Shown here in pieces: positions 15,609 through 25,133 of a DNA stretch of 64,000 bases. The position numbers were made by a program, and so were the translations under genes. How positions within the stretch are numbered: the stretch's first letter is position 1; every line of letters starts with the position of its first letter. Source of the stretch: DATGFB01 sp032160545 (lineage in GTDB: Bacteria; Actinomycetota; Actinomycetes; Mycobacteriales; Jatrophihabitantaceae); assembly GCA_032160545.1 (NCBI GenBank), contig JAVHVN010000136.1, positions 1 through 64,000 of the forward strand. The letters run 5' to 3'. The notes beneath the pieces are model-generated. The model was given only the letters and a program-made list of their open reading frames with translations. It was not told where the DNA came from and ran no database searches.

Positions 15609-18598
15609 TGCGCCTGCACCTGCTCGAGATCACCGCGATCGGTCCCTTCGCCACCACCCAGAGCGTCGACTTCGACGAGCTGTCCAGCAGCGGGCTGTTC
15701 CTGCTGGACGGCCCGACCGGAGCGGGCAAGACGACCGTCCTCGACGCGATCACCTTCGCGCTGTACGGGCCCGGCGACCGCGGTGGCGACGGCCGGCTGC
15801 ACTCCGACTTCGCCGCGGCGGGGGTCGAGCCGCAGGTCCGGCTCGAGTTCTCGATGCGCGGCGTGCGGCATCGCGTCACCCGCTCGCCCGAGTACGAGCG
15901 ACCCAAGCTGCGCGGCGGCGGCACCACCAAGCAGGCGGCGCAGGCCCATCTCGAGCGGTTCGAGGGCGACCGGTGGGTGAGCCGGTCCTCGAACAAGGCC
16001 GAGATCGGGCTGATGCTCGCCGACGAGATCGGCCTCACCCGCGACCAGTTCGGCCAGGTCGTGCTCCTGCCGCAGGGCGAGTTCGCGCGGTTCCTGCGCT
16101 CGACCGACGACGAGCGGCGCGAGCTGCTCACCCGTTTGTTCGGCACCCAGCTCTACGACCACATCACCGATGAGCTCGATCGCCGCCGCGGCATGGCGGC
16201 CCGCGAGCTGGACGGGTCGGCCGGCCGGGTGTCGAGCGGGGTCGCCGCGGCAGCCGAGGCCGCCGGTCTGGACCCTGCGCAGCGCGACGAACTGTGTGCC
16301 GCGCCGGCTGACGAACGACGAGCGCAACTCTCCGAATTCGCGGCCGCGCTGAGCGCACGGGAGGCCGGCGCCGGGGTGGCCGCCGAACGAACGGCCCACG
16401 AGTGTGCGATGGCGCGAGTGCGCGCATCGACGTCTGCCGCAGCTGTCGACCGGCTGCGCAGGGCCGCCGTGCTGCGCGCAGCCGCGGACGCGCACGAGCA
16501 GGGCCGGCCCGCGCACGAGCGCCGGCGGCAACTGCTCGCCGCGGCGAGCGGTGCCGAGCCGGTGCGCCCACTGGTCGAGATCGTCCGCGAGACCACCGCG
16601 GCGCTGGCTGCAGCCCGCGCGGCGGTCGACGCGCGGGCCGACCTTCCTTCGTGGGACTCCGAGGAACTCGTTGCGCTCGCCGAGCAGCAGCGTCGCGAAG
16701 CCGCCGAGCTGCAGCATCTGGTCGAGCTCGAGCAGGGGCTGCCCGCGCTCGGGGTCGAGGCCCGCGCGACACAGACGGCCGCCGGGACCACGCGCGACGA
16801 ACGCCTCGCGATCGAGCTGCGGATCGCCGCGCTGCCCCACGCCATCGAGCTGGCCTCCGCGGCGGCGAGGGCCGCATCGGACGCGGCCGGCCAGCTGCCG
16901 GCGCTCGAGACTCGGGTGGCCGGTCTCGCCGCCAAGGTGGCTGCTGCCCGTACGCTGGCCGCCCTCGACACCGGGCGCAGTGCTGCCGCGCAGGCGGCCG
17001 AACTGGCGATCGACCGCCACCAGCAGGCGGTGGACAGCTATCAGACGCTCGTCGAGCGTCGGCTCGGCGGCATGGCCGCCGAGCTGGCGGGGCGCCTCGT
17101 CGACGGCGAGCCGTGTGAGGTGTGCGGGTCGCGCGTTCACCCGTCGGCTGCCACGCCGGGCCAGGACGCCGTGACGGCCGCCGACATCGCCGCGGCCGAG
17201 GCTGCGCGCGCCACCGCCGACCGGGGCCGCCGCGCGGCCGAGCAAGGGCTCGCCGACCTCGACCGGCAGCTCGCCGCCGCGCGTGCGATCGCCGACGGCA
17301 CCGAAGTCGACGAGCTGCGGGCCCAGCACGAGGCCGCGGTCGAGGAGCTGGAGGCCGCAACTCGCGAGGCAGCCGAGGCGCTCAACCTTCGCGCCCGGCA
17401 CGAAAAGCTCATCGTCGACGAGCAACGGCAGCGCACCTCGCTCCTTCGGGCCGTTGAGCTCGACAGCGCCGCGGTCGCGTCCGCCGCTGCCGCGAAGCGC
17501 CACTACGACGACACCCAGGCACGGGTGCGGGCCGCCGCCGGTACCGCCGAGTCTGTTGCCGCACGGCAGCGCGAGTTGCAGCACGGGGCCGCGACCTGTG
17601 CCGCCGCGGCCGACCAGATCCGTGCGGCGGTTCAGGCCGCGGAGGCTGCTGGTTCGGCGGCAGCTCGTGCCGAGGCCGTCGCGTGCGATCTGGGTTTCGG
17701 GTCCGTCGACGAGGCCGCCGCAGCGGTGCTCCCGCGTGAGCGGCAGGCGATGCTCGCCGCCGAGATCGCGGCGTGGGACGACCAAGCCGCCCGGTACCAC
17801 AGCGAACTCGCCCTCCTCGGCGACGGGCTCGAGTCCGCGCGCGGCGGGCGCGCGCGCGACGAGCTGGCGCCTCTGGTCGTGGCCGCCGAGGCCGCCGCCG
17901 CCGAGGCCGATGCCGGGCTGCAGGCAGCCGAGGCCATGGCCCGTGCCGCCGAGGGCGCCGCCGAGCAGGCCCGGCACGCGGTGCGGCGCTTCGCCGAGCG
18001 ATGCGCCGACCTCGAGACCGCCGAACGCGCGCACGATGCGCTGGCGGCCGAACTCGAGCCGGTGCTGCACCTGGCCCGGCTCGCGAAGGGGATGGGCGGC
18101 CGACGTCGGGTCGCGCTGACCACCTTCGTGCTGCGGCACTGGTTCGAGCATGTGGTGCAGGCCGCGAACATTCGGCTGGCAGCGATCTCGGCGGGGCGGT
18201 ACGAGCTCGTCCGGGTCGACGAGGGCGCCACGAAGACCGAACGGGCCGGGCTCACCCTGCAGGTCGTCGATCAGCACACCGGCGAGGCCCGCAGCCCGCG
18301 GTCGCTGTCGGGCGGCGAGACCTTCTACACCTCGCTGGCGCTGGCGCTCGGGCTCGCCGACGTCGTCAGGGCCGAGGCAGGTGGTGTCGATCTCGACACG
18401 CTGTTCATCGACGAGGGCTTCGGAACCCTCGACGCCGACACGCTGGAGCAGGTCATGACGGTCATCGACGACCTGCGCGACCGGGGCCGCACCGTGGGCA
18501 TCGTGAGCCACGTCGCCGATCTCAAGGAGCGGATCCCCGAGCGGCTCGAGGTGCGCCGCCTCGCCGACGGCTCGTCAGCTCTGCGGGTGGTTGCCTGA
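15608..18598 (+). CDS. sbcC: Exonuclease subunit SbcC (Rad50-like ATPase)
   Basis: 996 residues. Walker A GPTGAGKTT is at ~36-44, followed by a long Ala/Glu-rich coiled coil. A zinc hook CEVC lies near ~502-505 at the coil tip. A second coil leads to the ABC signature LSGGE (~900) and Walker B LDTLFIDEGFGTLD (~930). It drives the SbcD nuclease by ATP-dependent clamping around DNA. The last 24 bp overlap the convergent PfpI-type gene. Confidence 0.93.
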   Translation: MRLHLLEITAIGPFATTQSVDFDELSSSGLFLLDGPTGAGKTTVLDAITFALYGPGDRGGDGRLHSDFAAAGVEPQVRLEFSMRGVRHRVTRSPEYERPKLRGGGTTKQAAQAHLERFEGDRWVSRSSNKAEIGLMLADEIGLTRDQFGQVVLLPQGEFARFLRSTDDERRELLTRLFGTQLYDHITDELDRRRGMAARELDGSAGRVSSGVAAAAEAAGLDPAQRDELCAAPADERRAQLSEFAAALSAREAGAGVAAERTAHECAMARVRASTSAAAVDRLRRAAVLRAAADAHEQGRPAHERRRQLLAAASGAEPVRPLVEIVRETTAALAAARAAVDARADLPSWDSEELVALAEQQRREAAELQHLVELEQGLPALGVEARATQTAAGTTRDERLAIELRIAALPHAIELASAAARAASDAAGQLPALETRVAGLAAKVAAARTLAALDTGRSAAAQAAELAIDRHQQAVDSYQTLVERRLGGMAAELAGRLVDGEPCEVCGSRVHPSAATPGQDAVTAADIAAAEAARATADRGRRAAEQGLADLDRQLAAARAIADGTEVDELRAQHEAAVEELEAATREAAEALNLRARHEKLIVDEQRQRTSLLRAVELDSAAVASAAAAKRHYDDTQARVRAAAGTAESVAARQRELQHGAATCAAAADQIRAAVQAAEAAGSAAARAEAVACDLGFGSVDEAAAAVLPRERQAMLAAEIAAWDDQAARYHSELALLGDGLESARGGRARDELAPLVVAAEAAAAEADAGLQAAEAMARAAEGAAEQARHAVRRFAERCADLETAERAHDALAAELEPVLHLARLAKGMGGRRRVALTTFVLRHWFEHVVQAANIRLAAISAGRYELVRVDEGATKTERAGLTLQVVDQHTGEARSPRSLSGGETFYTSLALALGLADVVRAEAGGVDLDTLFIDEGFGTLDADTLEQVMTVIDDLRDRGRTVGIVSHVADLKERIPERLEVRRLADGSSALRVVA

Positions 18599-19150
18599 GC
18601 CGAACACCTGCACGAGGCCGGCGTCGAACGCGTCGAGGTCCCCGGGGTTGCGGCTGGTCACCAGCGTGAATCCCTGCATGGTGCAGATGACCCGCTCCTC
18701 GTCGCGCCACTCGCCCCCGGCATTGCGGATGTCGGTGCGCAGGCTGGGCCAGCTCGTCAGCGTCTTGCCACGCACGAGATCCGCTTCGACGAGCGTCCAC
18801 GGCGCGTGGCACACCGCGGCGATCGGCTTGCCCGCCGACGCGAAGTCCTTGACCAGCTGGACGGCCTTCTCGTCGATCCGCAGGGCATCGGGGTTCGCTA
18901 CGCCTCCGGGCAGTACGAGCGCGTCGAACTGCTCGGCAGAGGCGTCGTCGAGTGCCAGGTCGGGGTCAAAGGTGTCGGCCTTGTCGACGGGGCCGTTCAT
19001 CGCCTGCACCTGGTCCTTCTGCGGCGCGATCAGCACCGGTTCCCCGCCGGCGTCGCGCACCGCCTGCCAGGGTTTTGTCAGCTCCACCTGTTCGACGCCG
19101 ACGTTGGCGACAAGGAACGCGATGCGTTTGCCGGACAGTTCGTGCGCCAT
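18575..19150 (-). CDS. DJ-1/PfpI-family protein (YhbO-like)
   Basis: 191 residues; GAGGGAGAGG precedes the ATG. Cys114 and His115 in AAVCHAPW form the nucleophile elbow of the DJ-1/PfpI superfamily, and the family acid lies in the N-terminal half. Homologues such as YhbO/YajL are described as protein or nucleotide deglycases and glyoxalase-like stress proteins; older work calls them proteases. The convergent overlap with sbcC is probably incidental. Confidence 0.82.
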   Translation of the reverse strand: MAHELSGKRIAFLVANVGVEQVELTKPWQAVRDAGGEPVLIAPQKDQVQAMNGPVDKADTFDPDLALDDASAEQFDALVLPGGVANPDALRIDEKAVQLVKDFASAGKPIAAVCHAPWTLVEADLVRGKTLTSWPSLRTDIRNAGGEWRDEERVICTMQGFTLVTSRNPGDLDAFDAGLVQVFGSGNHPQS

Positions 19151-19192
19151 CGATGCCTCTCCCTCGTTCGTCGGCCGGCGGCGTGCAGCGGT

Positions 19193-19453
19193 TCAGTCGA
19201 CCGGGCGCGGCCGCCGACCGGCGAGTTTGTGGTTTCCGTCGCAGAAGGGTTTGCTCGCCGAACGACCGCACCGGCACAACGCGATCACCGCGCCGTGCTC
19301 GATCTCGCTGCCGTCGATCTCGAACAGGCCGAAGTCGCCGCGGATCACCAGCGGCCCGTCCGGGTACGGGGTGACGGTCGCCGCGGGTGGATCGCTGCGA
19401 TCGCGGTCGGGCCGCCCGCATTCGCTCCACCCCTGGTCGACCGCGCGGGTCAC
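19193..19453 (-). CDS. CDGSH iron-sulfur domain protein
   Basis: 86 residues from a GTG overlapping the stop of the Rieske gene by 4 bp. The C-terminal motif CRCGRSASKPFCDGNH gives Cys60, Cys62, Cys71 and His75, the three-Cys-one-His set of mitoNEET-type [2Fe-2S] clusters. Bacterial single-domain members are small electron or cluster carriers. Coupling to a Rieske protein points to a shared redox or stress task. Confidence 0.82.
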   Translation of the reverse strand: MTRAVDQGWSECGRPDRDRSDPPAATVTPYPDGPLVIRGDFGLFEIDGSEIEHGAVIALCRCGRSASKPFCDGNHKLAGRRPRPVD

Positions 19454-20346
19454 GGCCCCACCGAGTCGGCACGCAGCGAGCGCGGCTCGTCCGCACGCCG
19501 TAGCTGCACCCGCCCGCCGACCACCCGAACCTCGGCGGTGGGTTGCGGCCGGGTCGCGGGGCCGTGCACGAGCGAGCCGTCGGCGAGCGCGAACTCGGAC
19601 TGGTGCCACGGGCATACGACGCAGCCGTCGCGGATCTCGCCCTCGTTCAACGGGCCACCGCGATGCGTGCACCGGTCCGCCATCGCCGTGATCCGGTCCC
19701 CAGCTCGCACCAGCAGCACCGGGATGCCGCCGGCATCGGCCAGGACCAGCTTGTCGGCCGCGACGTCGGACTCGGCCGCGACGTCGGTCCAGTCGCGGGG
19801 CAGGCTCTGGAACGCGGTGGTATCCACCCCTACCCCCAGCGCGTACGACAAATGCCCGCCCAGCCACCCGGACGCGCTCACCACACCGGTGCCGGCCAGG
19901 GCCAGCAGCGCTCCCTTGACCCGCCGGCCCCGGCCCCGCGCGACCCAGCTGGCCGAGTACAGACCGAGCGCCGTCCAGTTCAGAGCCGCGTGGACCAGTC
20001 CGATCCGGCGTTCGGCCCCGCTGGTGGTGGCCCAATCGCTCGCGCCGGCGGCGGCGGCGGGCACCGCGGTGAGGATGCCGAGGCCCACGAGGCGCCGGGT
20101 GGTGCGCGCGTCGCCGCCGGTGAGGTCGAGCAGGTTCGCCGAGACCCACGAACCGATCGGCACCGCGACGAGAATCGGGTGCGCGGGGTGCCCTAGCGGT
20201 GAGCCGCTCGCGAGATCCTCGACCGGCCCATGCGGGATGAGCCGGCGAACCAGGCCGGCGAGCACGTCAGCGGGCTTGTCGAGAACGCTCGCATGTTCGA
20301 TGCGGTCGGCGGCAACTTCGAGCGCCGCAGCCATCGGTCGCGTCAT
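19450..20346 (-). CDS. DUF2231 membrane domain fused to a Rieske [2Fe-2S] domain
   Basis: 298 residues. The N-terminal ~150 residues form the DUF2231 type region with the GHPAHPILVAVPIG motif (~50-63) and three or four membrane helices. The C-terminal ~100 residues are a Rieske domain with CTHRGGPL and CPWHQSEF supplying two Cys and two His. ATG 20346 is chosen because a stress-type promoter ends at 20356, which would leave the GTG at 20373 untranscribed. The fusion tethers a ferredoxin-like cluster to the membrane; it is coupled to the CDGSH gene. Confidence 0.78.
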   Translation of the reverse strand: MTRPMAAALEVAADRIEHASVLDKPADVLAGLVRRLIPHGPVEDLASGSPLGHPAHPILVAVPIGSWVSANLLDLTGGDARTTRRLVGLGILTAVPAAAAGASDWATTSGAERRIGLVHAALNWTALGLYSASWVARGRGRRVKGALLALAGTGVVSASGWLGGHLSYALGVGVDTTAFQSLPRDWTDVAAESDVAADKLVLADAGGIPVLLVRAGDRITAMADRCTHRGGPLNEGEIRDGCVVCPWHQSEFALADGSLVHGPATRPQPTAEVRVVGGRVQLRRADEPRSLRADSVGP

Positions 20347-20355
20347 GCCCTGGAG

Positions 20356-20381
20356 GTACCCGGGAGTGGGCACCCCGAAAC
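20356..20381 (-). promoter_or_regulatory. SigB/SigF-type promoter of the Rieske gene
   Basis: On the minus strand GTTT (20381-20378) and GGGTAC (20361-20356) are separated by 16 bases, matching the actinobacterial general-stress consensus GTTT-N14-17-GGGTA. Transcription would begin a few bases before the ATG at 20346, so the message would be almost leaderless. Confidence 0.5.
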
Positions 20382-20391
20382 TGTGGGCGGC

Positions 20392-20598
20392 CTAGGCGTC
20401 GGGCTCGTTGTCGTGCTCGTCGAACTCGTCGAGCGCCAACCTCTGCTCGACGACATCGGCGTCGTTCGCCTCCAGGGGCGCCGCGCGCTCGAAGTCGTCG
20501 ATCTCGTCGACAGCGGTCTCTTCGAGGTCGGCGGGCTGGGGCGACACGACGTCGTCGGGGTCCAGGTCAGCGGGATCGATCTCGCCGGATTCGGTCAT
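20392..20598 (-). CDS. Small highly acidic protein
   Basis: 68 residues with a near-ideal GAGGAGGT ribosome site 8 bases before the ATG. About a third of residues are Asp or Glu (for example DPADLDPDDVV and DEIDDFE) and no Cys or membrane helix occurs. It lies 32 bp downstream of cysQ in the same direction, so is probably the last gene of the PAPS operon. Function is unknown; such acidic peptides can be disordered binding partners. Confidence 0.6.
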   Translation of the reverse strand: MTESGEIDPADLDPDDVVSPQPADLEETAVDEIDDFERAAPLEANDADVVEQRLALDEFDEHDNEPDA

Positions 20599-20630
20599 GT
20601 GCGCACCTCCTCGATCGGGACGTCTCGAGG

Positions 20631-21410
20631 TCAACCTACCGCCGCGGCGATCGCGTCGAGCAGGTGCGCAGCGAGGTCCGCGCGGCTGATCAGCAGGTCG
20701 GGCAGGTACGGGTGCGGGCTGTTGTACTCGAGGGGCGTGCCGTCGATCCGCGACGCGTGCAGGCCGGCGGCCAGCGCGACTCCGACCGGAGCTGCAGAGT
20801 CCCACTCCCACTGGCCGCCCGCGTGCAGGTACGCGTCGGCGTCGCCACGCAGCACCGCCATCGCCTTGGCACCTGCCGAGCCCATCGGACGCAGCTCGCC
20901 CCCGATCGCGGCGGCCACCGGGGCGGCGAACTCGGGCGGCCGGCTGTCGCTGACCAGGATCACGGGCCGGGCGTGGCCGGCCGGTGTCGCGGGTGACGCG
21001 GTCACCGAGTCGCTCGCGTAAACAGCGCCCAACGCTGGCTGCGCGACTGCGGCGGCGCCGATGCCCCGCCCGCGCTGCCACAGCGCGACGTGCACGGCCC
21101 AGTCGTCGCGGTCGGGCATGCCGTACTCACGAGTGCCGTCGAGTGGGTCGATGATCCACACCCGGTCCGCCTGCAGCCGGGCCGCGTCGTCGGTGGACTC
21201 CTCGGAGAGCACGGCGTCGTCGGGGCGAGCCGCGGCGAGTTCGCGCAGCAACAGCTCGTTCGACTCGCGATCGCCGCGCGCACCGAGCTCCTTGCCGACG
21301 AGGCGCGCGGAAGGGCCGCCGGCACGCAGACGCAGCAGCAGCGCACCGGCCTGCTCGGCCAGCGCGGCCGCGAGCCGCGCGTCGGACTGCGCGGCGTTTC
21401 CAGCGGTCAC
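20631..21410 (-). CDS. cysQ: 3'(2'),5'-bisphosphate nucleotidase CysQ
   Basis: 259 residues of the inositol-monophosphatase superfamily. The metal-binding motifs are present in order: LSEES (~65), WIIDPLDGTREYG (~80-92) and WEWDSAAPVG (~203-212). CysQ hydrolyses 3'-phosphoadenosine 5'-phosphate, the by-product of sulfotransferases and PAPS reductase, to AMP. Its start overlaps the cysNC stop by 4 bp, so PAP removal is made together with PAPS synthesis. Confidence 0.88.
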   Translation of the reverse strand: MTAGNAAQSDARLAAALAEQAGALLLRLRAGGPSARLVGKELGARGDRESNELLLRELAAARPDDAVLSEESTDDAARLQADRVWIIDPLDGTREYGMPDRDDWAVHVALWQRGRGIGAAAVAQPALGAVYASDSVTASPATPAGHARPVILVSDSRPPEFAAPVAAAIGGELRPMGSAGAKAMAVLRGDADAYLHAGGQWEWDSAAPVGVALAAGLHASRIDGTPLEYNSPHPYLPDLLISRADLAAHLLDAIAAAVG

Positions 21411-23260
21411 GGCGCGAGCCGCTCCAGCAGCGCGAGCACGAGGTCGGCCTGCGCCGACGGGTCACCGTCGGCCGGGCGCAGGATCAGGTTCGGTGACAGC
21501 GGCGCTTCGTACGGGTCGTCGATTCCGGTGAACTGGCGCAGCTCACCGGCGCGCGCCTTGGCGTAGAGGCCCTTGGGGTCGCGCGCCTCGCACAGCTCCA
21601 GCGGGGTGTCGACGAACACCTCGACGAACGGCAGCTCGGCCTCGGTGTGCGACGCCCGCACCCGGTCGCGATCGGCGCGATACGGGCTGACCAGCGACAC
21701 GAGCGCGATCACGCCCGAGTCGGCGAGCAGCTTCGCGACCTCACCGACGCGCCGGACGTTCTCGGTTCGGTCGTCGGCACCGAAGCCGAGATCGGCGTTG
21801 AGCCCGTGCCGCAGGTTGTCGCCGTCGAGCAGGTAGGCCGGCCGGCCCGACGCCACGAGCCGGCGCTCGACCTCGGCGGCGACCGTCGACTTGCCGGACC
21901 CGGAGAGACCGGTCATCCAGACGGTGAGGCCCCGGGTCGCCCGCTGGTCGCGGGTGACGGCACCGTCGTGCCAGACGATGTTGGCCTCGTGCTGCGTGGG
22001 ACGGATGATCATGCCAGCAGCGACCGTGCCGTTCGTCGCGTCATCGACGAGGATGAAGCTGCCGGTCTGCCGGTTGCGGCGGTAGGGATCGAACTGCAAC
22101 GGCGCCTGGGTACGCAGCTGAACCCGGCCGATCTCGTTCAGCGACAACGACGGTGCGCTCTCGTCGCGGTGCAGCGTGTTGATGTCGAGCCGGTACTCGA
22201 GGCTCTTCACGACTGCCTTGGTGTCACGCGTCGTGTGCTGGATCGTGTAGCGCCCACCGGGCGTCAGCGTGGTGTCACCACTGAGCCAGCAGATCATCGC
22301 GTCGACGTCCTGACCGGTGTGCGGGCGGTTCTGCGGACGGCAGATCAGGTCGCCGCGGCCGATGTCGATCTGCCCGGCGAGCTCCATCGTGACGGCCTGG
22401 CCGGCGAATGCCTCGGCGAGGGGACGGCCGCCCGGGCCGTGGATCCGGGTCACCGTCGTCATGAAGCCCGAGGGCAGCACGGTGACCTCGTCACCGGGCT
22501 TGAACACCCCGCCCGCGATCGTTCCGGCGTAGCCCCGGAAGTCGTGCAGGCCGGCATCGTCGGACTTCTGCGGCCGGATCACGTACTGCACGGGGAACCG
22601 CGCGTCGATGAGGTTGCGGTCGGACGCGACATAGAGCTCTTCGAGCTGGTGCAGCAGCGACGAGCCCTCGTACCAGGGCATCGCGTCGCTGCGTTGCACG
22701 ACGTTGTCGCCCGTCAGGGCCGAGATCGGGACGAACGTCAGGTCCGCGACCTCCAGCTTCATCGCGAAGCGCCGGAAGTCCTCGCGGATCTCGTCGAAGC
22801 GTTCCTGCGAGAAGTCGACAAGGTCCATCTTGTTGACGCACACCATGAGGTGGGGGATGCCGAGCAGCGTCGCGAGGAACGCGTGCCGGCGGGACTGCTC
22901 GAGCACGCCGTTTCGGGCGTCGATGAGGATCAGTGCGACGTCGGCCGTGGACGCGCCGGTGACCATGTTGCGGGTGTACTGAACGTGGCCGGGGGTGTCG
23001 GCGATGATGAACTTGCGCTTCGGCGTGGCGAAGTAGCGGTAGGCGACGTCGATCGTGATGCCCTGCTCGCGCTCGGCGCGCAAGCCGTCGGTGAGCAGCG
23101 AGAGGTCGGGGGCCTCGTTGCCCCGCGCGCGACTCGTCGACTCGACCGCGGACAACTGATCCTCGAAGATCGCCTTCGAGTCGTAGAGCAGCCGGCCGAT
23201 CAGTGTGGACTTTCCGTCGTCGACGCTGCCGGCCGTCGCGATCCGGAGCAGGGCGCTCAT
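21407..23260 (-). CDS. cysNC: Bifunctional sulfate adenylyltransferase GTPase / APS kinase
   Basis: 617 residues. Residues ~1-420 are the EF-Tu-like GTPase CysN with GSVDDGKST (~9-17), DTPGH and NKMD. Residues ~440-617 are the APS kinase CysC with Walker A GLSGSGKST (~450-458). The enzyme couples GTP hydrolysis to APS formation by CysD, then phosphorylates APS to PAPS. ATG 23260 begins the conserved MSALLRIATAGSVDDGK; upstream in-frame codons lie in the intergenic region. The gene sits 31 bp after cysD. Confidence 0.93.
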   Translation of the reverse strand: MSALLRIATAGSVDDGKSTLIGRLLYDSKAIFEDQLSAVESTSRARGNEAPDLSLLTDGLRAEREQGITIDVAYRYFATPKRKFIIADTPGHVQYTRNMVTGASTADVALILIDARNGVLEQSRRHAFLATLLGIPHLMVCVNKMDLVDFSQERFDEIREDFRRFAMKLEVADLTFVPISALTGDNVVQRSDAMPWYEGSSLLHQLEELYVASDRNLIDARFPVQYVIRPQKSDDAGLHDFRGYAGTIAGGVFKPGDEVTVLPSGFMTTVTRIHGPGGRPLAEAFAGQAVTMELAGQIDIGRGDLICRPQNRPHTGQDVDAMICWLSGDTTLTPGGRYTIQHTTRDTKAVVKSLEYRLDINTLHRDESAPSLSLNEIGRVQLRTQAPLQFDPYRRNRQTGSFILVDDATNGTVAAGMIIRPTQHEANIVWHDGAVTRDQRATRGLTVWMTGLSGSGKSTVAAEVERRLVASGRPAYLLDGDNLRHGLNADLGFGADDRTENVRRVGEVAKLLADSGVIALVSLVSPYRADRDRVRASHTEAELPFVEVFVDTPLELCEARDPKGLYAKARAGELRQFTGIDDPYEAPLSPNLILRPADGDPSAQADLVLALLERLAP

Positions 23261-23291
23261 CGGCTGTACCTGCGTCCTTGGCCCGAGGGCA

Positions 23292-24209
23292 TCAGAAGTA
23301 CCCCTCCTTCTTGCGGTCTTCCATGCCGGCCTCGCTGATGCGGTCGTCGGCGCGTGTGGCACCGCGTTCGGTGATGCGGGCCGCGGCCACCTCGTCGGCA
23401 ACATCAGCGGCGTTCGACGCGGTCGACTCCACGCAGCCAGTGCACGTCGCGTCGCCGACCGTGCGGTATCGCACGGTGGTGACGACCGGCTTCTCTGCGT
23501 CCATCGGCTGGATGAACCGGTTCACCGCGAGCAGCATGCCGTCGCGCTCGACGACCTCGCGCTTGTGCGCGTAGTAGAGCGACGGCAGCGCGATGTCCCG
23601 GTCCCGGATGTAGGACCAGATGTCCAGCTCGGTCCAGTTCGACAGCGGGAAGACGCGGATGTGCTCCCCGTTTCGGTGCCGGCCGTTGTAGAGGTTCCAG
23701 AGCTCGGGGCGCTGGTTGCGGGGGTCCCACTGCCCCCACTCGTCCCGGAAGCTGAAGACCCGCTCCTTGGCCCGGGCCTTCTCCTCATCGCGCCGTGCGC
23801 CGCCGAACACGGCACCGAACTTGTTCTCGGTGATGCCGCGCAGCAGGGTCACGGTCTGCAGCCGGTTGCGGCTCGCGCGCGGTCCGGTCTCCTCGACCGA
23901 GCGACCGCCGTCGATGTCGTCCTGCACGCTGGCGACGATCAGCGTGAGCCCGAACCGGTCGACGGTCTCGTCGCGGAACTCGATGACCTCGTCGAAGTTC
24001 TCGCCGGTGTCGACGTGCATGACGGGGAACGGGATCGGAGCAGGCCAGAACGCCTTCGCGGCCAGGTGCAACATCACGACGGAGTCCTTGCCGCCCGAGA
24101 AGAGCAGCGCGGGACGCTCCTGGGTGGCCGCGACCTCCCGGAAGACGTGGACCGACTCGGCCTCGAGCAGCTCGAGTTGGGTCTGCTCGTACGGTGGTGC
24201 GGTCGTCAT
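23292..24209 (-). CDS. cysD: Sulfate adenylyltransferase subunit CysD
   Basis: 305 residues, usual length. The PP-loop LLFSGGKDSVVMLHLA is at ~35-50, with the family segment FPVMHVDTGENFDEVIEFRD and the C-terminal GRMIDRD-equivalent ISEAGMEDRKKEGYF. It adenylates sulfate with ATP and needs the CysN GTPase. The ATG overlaps the stop of the IclR regulator by 4 bp, tying sulfate activation to that regulator. Confidence 0.93.
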   Translation of the reverse strand: MTTAPPYEQTQLELLEAESVHVFREVAATQERPALLFSGGKDSVVMLHLAAKAFWPAPIPFPVMHVDTGENFDEVIEFRDETVDRFGLTLIVASVQDDIDGGRSVEETGPRASRNRLQTVTLLRGITENKFGAVFGGARRDEEKARAKERVFSFRDEWGQWDPRNQRPELWNLYNGRHRNGEHIRVFPLSNWTELDIWSYIRDRDIALPSLYYAHKREVVERDGMLLAVNRFIQPMDAEKPVVTTVRYRTVGDATCTGCVESTASNAADVADEVAAARITERGATRADDRISEAGMEDRKKEGYF

Positions 24210-25129
24210 GCTGAGCCCATCTCCTCGGCGGACCTGCGGTCGGGACGACGCCCGCCGACGGCGGCGGTGATCGCGGTGGCGACCTCGACGAGCGCCGCGC
24301 CACGACGGGCGATCTCGGCGCCCGTGATGGCGTCCCCGACGTACAACGTCACAACGAGCTCCTGATTTCCTTGGGCGGTAAACGTGGGTGCGGCGAGCAC
24401 GCTCACCGGGTGCCGCCGACGCGGTGAGAGATCAGCACCGAGGTACACGCGCTCGCCGAGGCTCGACACCATCTCGCCGACGAGATCGCGCACTTCCCGC
24501 GGTAGATCGTAGGCGGCGACCCCCGCCATCAACCAATGCAGGCGGCGCCCGGCCTCGGTGAGCCCCTCGACGAGGTAACCGCGGTCACGGCACTCGGCGG
24601 CGACGGCGCGCAGATGCGGGCGGTCCAGACGCACCGGCAGCGTCGGTGGCTTCGCCAGCCAGCGTTCGACGGCTTCGTCTGTGTCCCAGAGCACGTACAT
24701 CAGGCCGACCGGGGGAGCGAACGGGTACCGCTGGCCCACCCGGGCGGCCGGCGAGCGGCCTGGGGCCGGCGTGCTCGCGAGCACGACGATCTCGTCGCCG
24801 ACCACGGCCGAGGCGGTGCAGGGCGCCGCATAGCGGGCGCTCAGTTCCGCGAGGAGAGCCGCGGCGACGTCGGCGGCGGCGAAGTTCTGCTGTGCCAGGC
24901 GGCCCAGGCTGATCCAGCGGGGTCCCAGCGCATAGGTCTTGCTCGCCGGGTCGCGCACCAGATACCCGCTCTCGACAAGCGTCGAGAGGATGCCCAGGCA
25001 GGTCGGCTTGCTGATCCCGACCTCGCGGGAGAGCTCCGACAGGCCGTAACGGCCGCCCTGCCGGGTGACGAAGTGATCCAGCAACGCGACGACGCGCTGG
25101 GTCGGCGGAGACCTGCGGGTGGAGGACAT
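24206..25129 (-). CDS. IclR-family regulator heading the PAPS operon
   Basis: 307 residues. A winged helix lies at ~10-65 (GLSELSREVGISKPTCLGILSTLVESGYL), then the IclR effector domain. ATG 25129 is used. A GTG at 25138 falls inside the 28-bp palindrome and has no ribosome site; neither start has a Shine-Dalgarno, so the message may be leaderless. The gene overlaps cysD and diverges from the DUF1214-SDR-sulfotransferase genes. It probably senses a substrate or product of that pathway; the effector is unknown. Confidence 0.82.
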   Translation of the reverse strand: MSSTRRSPPTQRVVALLDHFVTRQGGRYGLSELSREVGISKPTCLGILSTLVESGYLVRDPASKTYALGPRWISLGRLAQQNFAAADVAAALLAELSARYAAPCTASAVVGDEIVVLASTPAPGRSPAARVGQRYPFAPPVGLMYVLWDTDEAVERWLAKPPTLPVRLDRPHLRAVAAECRDRGYLVEGLTEAGRRLHWLMAGVAAYDLPREVRDLVGEMVSSLGERVYLGADLSPRRRHPVSVLAAPTFTAQGNQELVVTLYVGDAITGAEIARRGAALVEVATAITAAVGGRRPDRRSAEEMGSA

Positions 25130-25133
25130 TGAC

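Noticed and set aside
20347..20373. Start of the Rieske gene at GTG 20373
   Set aside because: The predicted -10 box lies downstream of this codon, so it would not be in the transcript; ATG 20346 fits.
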